NCBI GenBank assembly: GCA_026989275.1
Contig: JALSJQ010000009.1
Location: 124,001-188,000 of the forward strand
DNA: 64,000 nt
Source: Albidovulum sp.
GTDB taxonomy: Bacteria > Pseudomonadota > Alphaproteobacteria > Rhodobacterales > Rhodobacteraceae
Reading direction: 5' to 3'
Shown: piece by piece, positions 27,674-36,879 of the stretch
Layout: each line of letters opens with the position of its first letter
How positions within the stretch are numbered: the first letter of the stretch is position 1
The notes under the pieces: model-generated
The model's input: the letters and a program-made list of their open reading frames with translations, nothing else
Databases searched by the model: none
What the model was told of the DNA's origin: nothing
Program-made: the position numbers and the translations under genes

Positions 27674-28450
27674 CTACCCCGCCTCCGCCGCCGGAGCGCC
27701 GCCGCAGACCGGGCAGCCCGGGCGCGGCTTCAGCCTCAGCTTGCGGCTTTCGCCCCAGAGCCCGTCGAAGACCAGCATCTCGCCCCGGAGCACATGGCCC
27801 GCTTCCGTCACCAGCTTGATCGCCTCGAGCGCCATCATCGCCCCGACGACACCGGGCAGCGCCCCCATCACCCCGGCCTCGGCACAGCTCGGGGCCAGAC
27901 CCGCCGCCGGGTCTTCGGGGAAGACGCAGGCATAACAGGGGGTTCCGGAAGCCGGGTCGAACACCGTCACCTGCCCCTCCCACTGGCTGATCGCCCCCGA
28001 GACGACCGGAATGCCGAGCTCGAACGCCGCCCGGTTGACGATGCGGCGCGTCTCGAGGCTGTCGCAGCCGTCGAGCACCAGATCGTGCCCGGCAAGAAGC
28101 GCCTCGGCATTGCCCTCCTCGAGCCGCTCGGCGAGCGGGTGCACCGTCACGCCGGGGTTGAGCGCCGCCACGTGCTCGGCCGCGCTCTCGACCTTGGGCC
28201 GGCCGATGTCGGCCGTGCGATGCAGGATCTGGCGCTGCAGGTTGGAGAGCGAAACGGTGTCGTCGTCGATCACGGTGATCCGGCCGAGCCCCGCCGCCGC
28301 CAGATAGAGGATCGCCGGCGAGCCGAGCCCGCCCGCTCCCACCACCGCCGCCCGGGCCGAGAGAAGCCGCTTCTGCCCCGGCCCGCCGATCTCGCGCAGG
28401 AAGATGTGGCGGGCGTAGCGTTCGAGGGCCTCGTCCGAAAGCTCGTTCAT
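27674..28450 (-). CDS. moeB: HesA/MoeB/ThiF family adenylyltransferase (E1-like)
   Basis: 258 residues. It activates the C-terminus of a ubiquitin-like sulfur carrier (MoaD or ThiS) by adenylation. It begins LSDEALERYARHIFLREIGGPGQKRLLSA as MoeB proteins do, then has the nucleotide loop VVGAGGLGSPA, the DDTVSLSNLQRQILH motif with its catalytic Arg, and zinc ligands CYAC and CPVC. There is no rhodanese domain. MoeB and ThiF cannot be told apart by sequence; no other moa or thi gene is near. The start ATG 28450 follows dut by about 60 nt. Confidence 0.85.
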   Translation of the reverse strand: MNELSDEALERYARHIFLREIGGPGQKRLLSARAAVVGAGGLGSPAILYLAAAGLGRITVIDDDTVSLSNLQRQILHRTADIGRPKVESAAEHVAALNPGVTVHPLAERLEEGNAEALLAGHDLVLDGCDSLETRRIVNRAAFELGIPVVSGAISQWEGQVTVFDPASGTPCYACVFPEDPAAGLAPSCAEAGVMGALPGVVGAMMALEAIKLVTEAGHVLRGEMLVFDGLWGESRKLRLKPRPGCPVCGGAPAAEAG

Positions 28451-28510
28451 GGGGGTCGTCTCCCTGCCTGATCCTTCCCTGACCGACGACCGACGGACCC
28501 GACGCCGCAC

Positions 28511-28990
28511 TCAGCCGGTGCCGGTCGAACCGAAGCCGCCTTCTCCCCGCGCACTGACGCCGAGGGCCGCGCTTTCGACGAACCGCCCCCGCACGACCCG
28601 CGCCGGCACCATCTGGGCAATGCGCATCCCGTGGCCGACGGTGAAGGGCGCATCGCCGAGATTGACGAGCAGCACCCCGACCTCGCCGCGATAATCGCTG
28701 TCGATGGTCCCGGGCGCGTTCAGCACCGTCACGCCGTGCCGCAGGGCGAGCCCCGAACGCGGACGGATCTGCACCTCGTGCCCGGGCGGGATCTCGAGCG
28801 CAAGCCCCGTGGGCACGAGGATCCGCGCACCGGGCCGAAGGACGAGGCCGCGCCGGCGGTCCCCGGGGGGGAGATTGGCCCGCAGATCGGCCCCGGCCGC
28901 ACCCTCCGTCGCCGGCGCCGGCAAGGGCACGGCCGGGTCGCTCCCCGGCAGGCGCAGGCAGCGGATGACGATCTCGCCCGCTTCTTTCAT
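28511..28990 (-). CDS. dut: dUTP diphosphatase
   Basis: 159 residues. The five trimeric dUTPase motifs are present in order: [32 protein letters not shown] with the catalytic Asp, [26 protein letters not shown] and the C-terminal GEGGFGSTG. It removes dUTP and supplies dUMP. It is in the coaBC-dut-moeB/thiF run found in many alphaproteobacteria, 250 nt after coaBC. Confidence 0.96.
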   Translation of the reverse strand: MKEAGEIVIRCLRLPGSDPAVPLPAPATEGAAGADLRANLPPGDRRRGLVLRPGARILVPTGLALEIPPGHEVQIRPRSGLALRHGVTVLNAPGTIDSDYRGEVGVLLVNLGDAPFTVGHGMRIAQMVPARVVRGRFVESAALGVSARGEGGFGSTGTG

Positions 28991-29240
28991 CCTCTCTCCC
29001 GGCTCTCTCCCGGCGCCTCCGGCACCCCTTCCCCTCTTTCCCGCTTCTCCCGGACACCCCCGACACCCGGGAGCCCGGCGACAACGGCGACGTCCCGCAC
29101 CCGGCCCGCGGCCTGTCTCCATCCGCCCCCCTGCGCAACGAGGCCTGCGGCACCGGATGCGGTGCCCTGCCCGACCGCTGCCGTCAGCCGCCCTGCGGGA
29201 CGGCATTCCCCTTCCGCGACAAGGCTGCGCGCGAACGCCC

Positions 29241-30452
29241 TCACCCGCCCCCCTCTTGCCGTTCCAGCGCCGCGACGATGCGCTCGGCCAGCCGCCGGGC
29301 GACCTCCTCCTTCGTCATGCGCGGCCAGCGCTCTTCCCCTTCCGCAGTCACGAGGATCACCTCGTTCTCCGCCCCGCCCATGATGCCCGTTCCGCCGACA
29401 TCGTTAGCCACGATCCAGTCACAACCCTTGCGGACCCGCTTGGCCCGGGCGTTCCCGAGCACGTCGTCGGTCTCGGCGGCAAAGCCCACGACGAGGGGGG
29501 GCCGCATGTCGGGGTGACGGGAGATGGCGGCGAGAATGTCGGGGTTCTCGATCATCCGCAGCGTCGGCGGCGCACCGTCAGGCGTCTTCTTGATCTTGGA
29601 GGAAGCCGCCTGCCGCACCCGCCAGTCGGCCACGGCGGCGGCGAAGACGGCGGCGTCGGCCGGCAGCGCCTCCTCGACCGCAGCCAGCATTTCCGCTGCC
29701 GTCTCGACCGGCACCACCCGCACCCCGGCCGGCGGCGGCACCTCTGCCGGTCCGGTGACGAAGGTGACATCGGCACCGAGATCGGCAAGCGCCCGGGCAA
29801 TCGCCGCGCCCTGCCGGCCCGAGGAGCGGTTGGCGATGAAGCGCACCGGGTCGATCGGCTCGCGCGTCGGCCCCGAGGTGACGATGACATGACGGCCCGC
29901 AAGCGGCTTCGGCCCGAGCAACCGGGCAATGGCCGCGAGCACGGCCTCGGGTGCGGCAAGCCGCCCTTCCCCCGTCTCGCCGCAGGCCATGGCCCCTTCT
30001 TCGGGGGGGACGACATGAACGCCGTCTTCCCGAAGCCGGGCGAGGTTGCGCCGCGTGGCCGGGTGCTGCCACATGCGCACATTCATCGCCGGTGCGACGA
30101 GCACGGGCGTGTCGGTCGCGAGAACCATCGTGCTGGCGAGATCGTCGGCCAGACCATGCGCCATCTTCGCCAGGAAATCGGCGCTCGCCGGCACCACGGC
30201 GACGAGATCGGCCGCCCGCGAAAGGGCGATATGGCCCATCCGCGCCTCGCGGGTGAGATCGAACAGGTCGCGATGCACCTCCTCCTCGGCCAGCGCGGCC
30301 AGCGACAGGGGCGTGACGAACGATTCGGCCGCCCGCGTCATCACCGGGATCACCCGTGCACCGGCCTGCCGCAGCAGCCGAACGAGCTCCAGCGCCTTGT
30401 AGGCGGCGATTCCGCCGGTGACGATGAGCGTGACGGTGCGATTGGCCAGCAT
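29241..30452 (-). CDS. coaBC: bifunctional phosphopantothenoylcysteine decarboxylase / phosphopantothenate-cysteine ligase
   Basis: 403 residues. The N-terminal CoaC flavoprotein domain (residues 1-185) has [17 protein letters not shown], the catalytic H in [28 protein letters not shown] and the [10 protein letters not shown] flap. The C-terminal CoaB domain has [25 protein letters not shown] and the lysine-containing SSKIKK. Together they turn 4'-phosphopantothenate and cysteine into 4'-phosphopantetheine for coenzyme A. It starts divergently from the cobU-type gene. Confidence 0.96.
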   Translation of the reverse strand: MLANRTVTLIVTGGIAAYKALELVRLLRQAGARVIPVMTRAAESFVTPLSLAALAEEEVHRDLFDLTREARMGHIALSRAADLVAVVPASADFLAKMAHGLADDLASTMVLATDTPVLVAPAMNVRMWQHPATRRNLARLREDGVHVVPPEEGAMACGETGEGRLAAPEAVLAAIARLLGPKPLAGRHVIVTSGPTREPIDPVRFIANRSSGRQGAAIARALADLGADVTFVTGPAEVPPPAGVRVVPVETAAEMLAAVEEALPADAAVFAAAVADWRVRQAASSKIKKTPDGAPPTLRMIENPDILAAISRHPDMRPPLVVGFAAETDDVLGNARAKRVRKGCDWIVANDVGGTGIMGGAENEVILVTAEGEERWPRMTKEEVARRLAERIVAALERQEGGG

Positions 30453-30582
30453 GGCGTTCTCCCTCGTCCTTCCTTAGAAAGGGGGGCTGGAAAGGGCAAG
30501 CGTGCCATGCGAGAGAAAGCCGGCCGATGCGGCGGCGGGAGACAGAGGGCGGGGCGGAGAGAAGGCAGGCGGAGAGACGGAG

Positions 30583-31143
30583 ATGACGGGCGCGGAACTG
30601 GCCGGCCTCACCCTCGTGCTCGGCGGCGCGGCCTCGGGCAAGTCGGCCCATGCCGAAGGGCTGGTGCGGCAGATGGCGGCGGCGGCCGGCGCGGTGCCGG
30701 TCTATCTGGCCACGGCCGAGGCGCATGACGCGGATATGGCGGCGCGGATCCGCCGCCATCGGGCGCGCCGGCAGGGCTGGCAGACGCGGGAGGCCCCTCA
30801 CGATCTGCCCGCGGCGCTGACGGCCGTGCCGGCGGGCACCCCCTGCCTCGTCGATTGCCTGACCCTGTGGCTGACCAACCGGCTTCTGGCCGATGCGGAT
30901 CTCGCCGGCGACGAAGAGGCCCTCTTCGCGGCCCTCGCGGCCCGAAGCGCGAAAGGAGGACGCACGGTGCTGGTGAGCAACGAGGTCGGCCAGGGCATCG
31001 TGCCCGAGAACGCCCTTGCCCGCCGCTTCCGCGAGGCCCAGGGGCGGCTCAACCAGCGCATCGCGGCCCGGGCGGAGCGGGTGATCCTCGTCACCGCCGG
31101 GCTGCCGCTTGCCCTCAAGGGCCGCCTGCCGGGGCCGGCATGA
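30583..31143 (+). CDS. cobU: adenosylcobinamide kinase / adenosylcobinamide-phosphate guanylyltransferase
   Basis: 186 residues (also named cobP). The P-loop LVLGGAASGKSAHAE is at the N-terminus, followed by VYLATAEAHDADMAARIRRHRARR, the guanylate-accepting histidine region, VDCLTLWLTN and VSNEVGQGIVPENALARRFRE. It phosphorylates and then guanylylates adenosylcobinamide in lower-ligand assembly of vitamin B12. GGAGAGACGGAG precedes ATG 30583. The stop overlaps the next gene by 4 nt. No cobalamin riboswitch is visible in the 130 nt upstream. Confidence 0.94.
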   Translation: MTGAELAGLTLVLGGAASGKSAHAEGLVRQMAAAAGAVPVYLATAEAHDADMAARIRRHRARRQGWQTREAPHDLPAALTAVPAGTPCLVDCLTLWLTNRLLADADLAGDEEALFAALAARSAKGGRTVLVSNEVGQGIVPENALARRFREAQGRLNQRIAARAERVILVTAGLPLALKGRLPGPA

Positions 31144-31733
31144 TCCGCCTGTGGTGGGTGCGCCACGCCCCCGTGACGAGCCGGGGGCTTGCCGGCCGGC
31201 GCGACGTGCCGGCCGATCTCTCGGACCGGGCCGCGCTCGAGAGGCTGGCCCGTTTCCTGCCCGCCGCGCCGGTCTTCACCTCGCCCCTCCTCCGCACCCG
31301 CACCACCGCTGCGGCCATTGCCGGAGCGCGACCCGTCCTGCCGCCCGTCGCCGGGCTCCGGGAATTCGACTTCGGCGCCTGGGAGGGGCTCACCCCCGCC
31401 GAGATCTCCGCCCGCGACCCGGCGCTCTCCCGCCGGTTCTGGAGCGACCCGGCTTCCGCCGCCCCGCCGGGCGGGGAAAGCTGGGCCGAGGTCGTGGCGC
31501 GGGTCGATGCGGCACTCGCCGAGAGGGTGCTCCCCGCCCTGCGCCGGCAGGGCGTCGGGGAGGCCGTGCTCGTGAGCCATTTCGGCGTCATCGCCACCCG
31601 GATCGCCCAGGCGGGCGGGCTTTCGGCCCGAGCCGCTCTGGCCCACCCCATCCCCCATCTCTCGGTCACACGCATCGACCTTGCGCCCGACGAAAGGGGG
31701 AGCCGGCTCGTCTTCGCGGCAAGATGCGTCTGA
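31140..31733 (+). CDS. cobC: histidine phosphatase family protein, probably alpha-ribazole phosphatase-like
   Basis: 197 residues. The catalytic motif is V-R-H-A-P near residue 7 (RHG variant), with FTSPLLRTRTTAAAI, GLREFDFGAWEGLT and the second histidine in VLVSHFGVI. Coupling by ATGA to the cobU-type gene suggests a cobalamin role, most likely dephosphorylation of alpha-ribazole phosphate; the family is broad and this is inferred from context. Confidence 0.82.
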   Translation: MIRLWWVRHAPVTSRGLAGRRDVPADLSDRAALERLARFLPAAPVFTSPLLRTRTTAAAIAGARPVLPPVAGLREFDFGAWEGLTPAEISARDPALSRRFWSDPASAAPPGGESWAEVVARVDAALAERVLPALRRQGVGEAVLVSHFGVIATRIAQAGGLSARAALAHPIPHLSVTRIDLAPDERGSRLVFAARCV

Positions 31734-31801
31734 AGGGCTTTTTCCGCTCCTGTTAACCTCGCGGCAAGATTCGCCTGTCATCCTCGTCCGCGGAGGGAAG
31801 C

Positions 31802-33505
31802 ATGAGCGTTGCGCGGGTCATGGGGGCGACGGTGGACGGCGTGGCGGCCCGACCAGTCGAGGTGCAGTGCGCCCTGGCCGACGGGTTGCCGAGCTTTGCC
31901 ATCATCGGCCTTGCGGACAAGGCCGTGTCCGAGGCGCGCGAGCGGGTGCGGGCCGCGCTCGGGGCGATCGGCGTGCCCCTGCCGCCGCGGCGGATCTCGG
32001 TCAGCCTCGTGCCGGCCGACCTGCCGAAGGCGGGCGCCGGGCTCGATCTGCCGATCGCACTCGCGCTGCTCTCGGCCCTCGACCTGTTGCCGCGGGCGGC
32101 GCTCGACGATGCGCTGGTGGTCGGGGAGCTGGCGCTCGACGGGGCGCTTCTGCCCCCGAAGGGGCTGCTCCTCGTCGCCATCGCGGCGCTGGCGGCGCAG
32201 AAGCGCCTGGTGCTGCCCGCATCCGGCCTTGCGCAGCTGACGCCCCTCGACGGGCTCGAAGCGGTTGCCGCCGCGAATCTCGCCGGCCTGCTCACCTCCC
32301 TGCGCGAGGGGCGCCCGATCCGGATCGGGGCAGCCGGGCCGCCGCCCGGCGGCGGCGCCGCTTCCTCGTCGGCAAGGGCACCGGATCATGCCCGGCACCT
32401 CCCGACCGCATCGGCAAAGGCGGGGGCCACCCCGGCCGCGCCGACAGGCCCCCGTGCCGCAGCGGCAGGGGCGCATGCCGGTCATGCCGGGGAGAGATCC
32501 GCGGCGTCACCGGCCGCCGAGCCGCCGGATCCGGCCCCGGATCTGGCCGACGTGAAGGGGCAGGAACGGGGCCGGCGGGCCCTCGAGATCGCCGCGGCCG
32601 GGCGCCACCACATCCTGATGATCGGCCCGCCCGGCGCCGGCAAGTCGATGCTGGCCGAACGGCTGCCGGGGCTGCTGCCACCGCTCGAGCGCGACGCCCA
32701 TCTCGAGGTGCTCGCCATCCATGCCGCGGCCGGCCATGTGGGGGAGGTGCTCTCGCGCCGCCCGCCCTTCCGCCACCCCCATCATACCGCTTCGGTCGCC
32801 GCCATCATCGGCGGCGGAACCGGGGCCGGGCCGGGGGAGATCTCGCTGGCCCATCACGGCGTGCTCTTTCTCGACGAGCTGCCCGAATTCTCCCGCCCCG
32901 TTCTCGAGGGGCTGCGCGAGCCGCTCGAGACCGGCCATGTCACCATCGCCCGCGCCAATGCCCTCAACGTCTTCCCGGCCCGCTTCCTGCTCGTGGCGGC
33001 GGCCAACCCCTGCCGCTGCGGCCACGCCCATGGCGGCGGACCGGGCTGCGGGCAGGCGCCCCGCTGCAGCGAAAGATATCTCGGGCGGCTTTCGGGCCCG
33101 CTGCTCGACCGTTTCGATCTGCGTCTTTCCCTCGCCCCCGTCCCCCTGCGCGAGCTGGCGTCGATCCCTCACGGAGAGACGACGGCCACGGTCGCCGCGC
33201 GGGTGGCGGAGGCCCGCCGGCGCCAGGATGCCCGCTGGCGCGATCTGGCACCGGTCACGACCAATGCCGACGCCCGCGGCCGCGTCGCGGAAAGCCGGCT
33301 CGCCCCCGCTGCCGATGCCCGCGACATGCTCCTCGAGGCGGCCGAGCGACTCGGCTTCTCGGCCCGCGGCTTCGGGCGGATCCTGCGCGTCGCCCGCACC
33401 ATCGCCGATCTCGAGGAAAGCGAGAAGATCACCGCCGCGCACATGGCCGAGGCCATTTCCTATCGCCTGCCCGCCACGGCGCGACCCGCCCCGCTTCCCT
33501 GCTGA
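31802..33505 (+). CDS. comM: YifB/ComM family Mg-chelatase-like AAA+ ATPase
   Basis: 567 residues. An N-terminal ChlI-type domain (SFAIIGLADKAVSEARERVRAAL, ISVSLVPADLPKAGAGLDLPIAL) is followed by the AAA+ core with Walker A MIGPPGAGKSMLAERL, Walker B GVLFLDELPEF, the Cys cluster NPCRCG and the C-terminal helical domain. ComM helicases promote branch migration during natural transformation. The usual length is about 505; a low-complexity Ala/Pro/Gly/His insert of some 60 residues at about 180-240 lies between the two domains. The downstream neighbour is a convergent TetR gene. Confidence 0.92.
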   Translation: MSVARVMGATVDGVAARPVEVQCALADGLPSFAIIGLADKAVSEARERVRAALGAIGVPLPPRRISVSLVPADLPKAGAGLDLPIALALLSALDLLPRAALDDALVVGELALDGALLPPKGLLLVAIAALAAQKRLVLPASGLAQLTPLDGLEAVAAANLAGLLTSLREGRPIRIGAAGPPPGGGAASSSARAPDHARHLPTASAKAGATPAAPTGPRAAAAGAHAGHAGERSAASPAAEPPDPAPDLADVKGQERGRRALEIAAAGRHHILMIGPPGAGKSMLAERLPGLLPPLERDAHLEVLAIHAAAGHVGEVLSRRPPFRHPHHTASVAAIIGGGTGAGPGEISLAHHGVLFLDELPEFSRPVLEGLREPLETGHVTIARANALNVFPARFLLVAAANPCRCGHAHGGGPGCGQAPRCSERYLGRLSGPLLDRFDLRLSLAPVPLRELASIPHGETTATVAARVAEARRRQDARWRDLAPVTTNADARGRVAESRLAPAADARDMLLEAAERLGFSARGFGRILRVARTIADLEESEKITAAHMAEAISYRLPATARPAPLPC

Positions 33506-33597
33506 TCGGGCAGGGCGGCGACCCACCGGAAGAAGGAAACGACAGGAAAGGAAAACGGCCATGACATGAACCGGCAAACCCGAACCCGGAGGCACGT

Positions 33598-34233
33598 TCA
33601 GCCGCGGTACCCCCGAAGCGCGGAAGGCGCCGGCGGCCCGTCGCCGCGGGCCACGGCCTTGCGCACCATGTCCCAGTAGATGTCGCCGATCCGGCTGCGT
33701 GGCAGCCGCCCACCTTCGCGATACCAGGTGTTGACCCCGGTGAGCATGGCGATGATCGCAAGGGTCGCGAGCTTGAGGTCGGGCACGTCGAAGAGACCGG
33801 CCTGCACCCCCTCGGCGAGGATTGCCTGCAGCGCATCCTCGTAGCGGCGGCGCAGCTTCTCGATGGCGGCGAAATTCTCCGGTGTCAGGTTGCGCAACTC
33901 CATGTAGGCGATGAACACCGCTTCGGGCCGGGCGAGGTGAAAATCGATATGGAAGCGGGTGAAGGCCTCGAGGCGTTCAAGCGGCCCGTCGCCCTTCGGC
34001 GTGGCCTCCCAGGCGGCGAGCACTTCCTCGAGATGGTCGCGCATGAGCTCGAAGAGCAGCCCCTGCTTGTCGGGCACATGGGCGTAGAGCGCGCCGACCT
34101 GCACGCCGACCTCGCGCGCGATCCGGCGCATGGAGACGGCGGCATAACCATGCCGGGCGAAGAGCCGCAGCGCCGCCGCGCGAATGCGCCGGCCGGTCTC
34201 GCGCGGCCGCCTCGACGTCCGCACCCGACGCAC
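33598..34233 (-). CDS. TetR/AcrR family transcriptional regulator
   Basis: 211 residues from the chosen GTG start. The HTH is RIRAAALRLFARHGYAAVSMRRIAREVGVQVGALYAHVPDKQGLLFELM, and a typical all-helical ligand domain follows. GTG 34233 is preceded by GAAGGG and gives a normal TetR length. The same frame is open without a stop for another 204 codons upstream to ATG 34845, encoding a Gly/Ala/Glu/Ser-rich, repeat-like region; the longer protein is possible (see findings). The ligand and target are unknown. Nearest genes are comM (convergent) and, far away, hypE. Confidence 0.85.
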   Translation of the reverse strand: MRRVRTSRRPRETGRRIRAAALRLFARHGYAAVSMRRIAREVGVQVGALYAHVPDKQGLLFELMRDHLEEVLAAWEATPKGDGPLERLEAFTRFHIDFHLARPEAVFIAYMELRNLTPENFAAIEKLRRRYEDALQAILAEGVQAGLFDVPDLKLATLAIIAMLTGVNTWYREGGRLPRSRIGDIYWDMVRKAVARGDGPPAPSALRGYRG

Positions 34234-34845
34234 GGCCCGCCCTTCGCGGGCCGGCCCGGGCAGTTCATGGCCGGCCGATCCCTCCCCGGTCAGCCCCTCC
34301 CGAGCCGCTCCTTGGTCAGCCGTTCTTCCGCCAGTCCTCCCCTCACCGGCCACCCTGTCACCAGACACCTCCTTACCGGTCAGATCCTTGCCCGCAGCTC
34401 CTGCACCGGACAACGCCTTGCCGGCAGTTCCTCCGCCGGCCCGCCCCTCGTCGGACAGCCCCGGCTGCGACGACGACCCGGCGCCCCCGGCGGAAGCTTC
34501 CTCGCAGCTCCCCTCCTCGTCAGACGCCCCTTCGCCCGACAGCGTCTTGCCGAGGGCATCCCTGCCGGCAGTTCCCCGACCAGCCCGCCCTTCACCGCTC
34601 GGAAGACCGGCCGGCCGGTCCGCATCCGGCGACGGCGGCCTTCCACCACCTGCGGCAGATTCCTTCCTCGCAAACGGCGCCCGCTCCATTCGTCCCCCTT
34701 CCCGCGAGAGCTCGTCCCCGAGCCCGTCTCCGGCGACATGGCTTCCCGAAGGGACCCGGACCGGGTGATACACCGGCCCGAGGACGGTGCCGCCCCCCGC
34801 CTGCACCGCCGGCCTGCCCTTCTTCGGTCGTGTTCTTCGCCCCAT
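34234..34845 (-). repeat. open, repeat-bearing region upstream of and in frame with the TetR gene
   Basis: An uninterrupted 204-codon frame continuous with TetR. The predicted peptide has degenerate units such as GTAGRDALGKTLSGEG, GTAGKALSGAG and AAGKDLTGKEVSG. At the DNA level TGCCGGCAGTTCC occurs exactly at 34419-34431 and 34563-34575, 144 nt (48 codons) apart, with a third, imperfect copy near 34388. It is either an N-terminal low-complexity extension or non-coding repeats whose frame is open because of base composition. Confidence 0.45.
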
Positions 34846-35847
34846 CGCCGCTGCCCGTCATTCCCCGGCTGCAGGTCTCCCTGCCATTCCTCCGGCCCCT
34901 GCCCGTTCTCCTCAATAGAGCATGCCCGGCGCCCGGGCGCAAAGGGCGGCATGCAATGCCCCGCACGCCGCTCCGTATCCGCGACATGACGGACCGCTGC
35001 GGGAAGCGAGACGCGCCGCGGACGTGTTCATCACGCATCGGCCCTTGGCGAACATCGTCAGGGCAATGCCGCCGCCCGAGCCGGAGAGAGGGGTGCTCCT
35101 GCCGCGGCTCCTTCCGCGACGCGCCGCACCGGCGCGGTTCCTCCACCGCCTGTCATCTCCGGCGCCTTCCCCCGCACGGCCGAAGCGCGGCTTTCCGGAA
35201 GAAGGCTGCAACGCGCTCGGCACGGGAAAAGGCGCGATCCACCGAAGCCGGAACGGCGCGGCGACACGGAGCCGGCCGGTCGGAGCGTCGGATGATGCGG
35301 ATACGGAACATGGGCGGCCCATGCCTCGCCAAGCGGCAGCCGGCCTGCCGCACCCGGACCGTTCCTCGGAAAACGCATCCGGGGCCAACGAAAGCGCCGC
35401 TCGCGCACGGGGCATGAGGAAACAACCGCCGGCTCCGAACCGGCAAGGGCGGATTTCCACCCCCTCCGGGCCATGCACTCCCGCCCCGCGATCGGCCGGC
35501 CGACACCGGAAGGAACCAATGTTCACTCCTTCCCGCTGCGCTTCCGCCCTGCGACCGATCGGCCGTCTTCCGCCATATCGGCGGCGCCCCGGCCTCGCCC
35601 TGCCGGAGCGAACGCTTCCGTCGGTCCAAAGCGCCGGGGACCAGCGGGGCGTGACGGCGATCTCCGCCGGATCGGGGCCTTCGCCCCGGACATTCTGCCC
35701 CGATCGGAGACAGCGTCAACGCGCCTTCACACCGGACGCGCAAGCTGCATGCGGCTCTTGCGGGCAACCGCCGCCGCGATGCTCGTGATCACACGGCCCA
35801 CGGAACCTTGGGCGAACCGGACATCCGCACCGCAACGGCGGAAGGTC
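34846..35847. other. intergenic region between TetR region and hydrogenase cluster (1002 nt)
   Basis: No supported gene on either strand; open frames give Arg/Pro/Ser-rich translations without recognisable motifs. It lies downstream of hypE, the last gene of the hup/hyp block, and must contain its terminator, but no clear T-tailed hairpin is visible. It resembles the 26.5-27.7 kb interval in composition. Confidence 0.45.
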
Positions 35848-36879
35848 TCAGCAGATCCGCGGCAACTGGTCGCCTACCAGCATGTCCACGATCCGCTGTC
35901 CGCCGAGGACGGTATCGAGCACCACGCCCCGACCTTGCCGCACCCGGCCGATGACGGCCGCATCCTGCCCTTCGGGCAACGCCCGCATGGCCGCGAGGGC
36001 GGCCTCGGCCTCCTCGGGCGCGACGAAGGTCACCAGCACGCCTTCATTGGCCAGATACAGCGGATCGAGGCCGAGTATCTCGCAAAAGCCGCGGATCTCG
36101 CTTCGCAGCGGCAGGGCGGCCTCGTCGATCTCGATCCGCACCCCCGCCGCCTCGGCGATCTCGTTGAGGGCGGCCGCGATGCCGCCGCGGGTGGCATCGC
36201 GCGCAGCCCGGCAGGAAGGCGCGGCGGCGAGCACCGCTTCCATCAGCCGGTTGAGCGGCCGACAGTCGCTCTCGATCGGCGTCTCCAGCGCCAGATCGCC
36301 CCGGGCATTGAGGATGGTGGCGCCATGATCCCCGAGACGGCCGTTGACGAGCACCACATCACCGGGCCGCACATTTTCCGCCGCGAGGTTCCGCCCCGGC
36401 GGTATCACTCCGATGCCGGCGGTGGTGACGAATACCCCGTCCGCCTGCCCGCGACCGACGACCTTGGTGTCCCCGGTGACGATCGTGACACCGGCCTTCC
36501 GCGCCTCACGGGCCATGGAAGCGGCCACCCGGCGCAGCAGGTCGATCGCGGTGCCTTCCTCGATGATGAAGGCGGCCGAGAGCCACAACGGCCGCGCCCC
36601 GCCAACGGCCAGATCGTTCACCGTGCCGTTGACCGCAAGCGCGCCGATGTCGCCACCGGGAAAGAAGAGTGGCGAGACCACGAAGCTGTCGGTCGTGAAG
36701 GCCGTGCGCCCGGGCGGCAGCTCGAGGCGGGCCTGGTCTTCGAGCGACCCGTCCCCGGGCCTGCCGAAGGCTTCGAGGAACACCTCCTCGACGAGATCGC
36801 GCATCGCTCTGCCGCCACCTCCATGGGCAAGGGTGACATGACGCGCCCTGAGCCGCGGCAGCCGTTCCATGTCCTTCAT
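35848..36879 (-). CDS. hypE: hydrogenase maturation carbamoyl dehydratase HypE
   Basis: 343 residues. It dehydrates a carbamoyl group on its C-terminal cysteine to a thiocyanate and so provides the CN ligands of the NiFe centre. The PurM-like ATP-binding part shows LAHGGGGRAMRDLVEEVF, TTDSFVVSPLFFPGGDIG and VTGDTKVVGRG, and the protein ends in PRIC, the essential cysteine tail. The start overlaps the hypD stop by 4 nt. It is the last gene of the 20-kb block. Confidence 0.97.
   Translation of the reverse strand: MKDMERLPRLRARHVTLAHGGGGRAMRDLVEEVFLEAFGRPGDGSLEDQARLELPPGRTAFTTDSFVVSPLFFPGGDIGALAVNGTVNDLAVGGARPLWLSAAFIIEEGTAIDLLRRVAASMAREARKAGVTIVTGDTKVVGRGQADGVFVTTAGIGVIPPGRNLAAENVRPGDVVLVNGRLGDHGATILNARGDLALETPIESDCRPLNRLMEAVLAAAPSCRAARDATRGGIAAALNEIAEAAGVRIEIDEAALPLRSEIRGFCEILGLDPLYLANEGVLVTFVAPEEAEAALAAMRALPEGQDAAVIGRVRQGRGVVLDTVLGGQRIVDMLVGDQLPRIC

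Noticed and set aside
30453-30582. Cobalamin riboswitch before cobU
   Set aside because: Only 130 nt are available and no B12-box-like conserved segment or extended pairing is visible.
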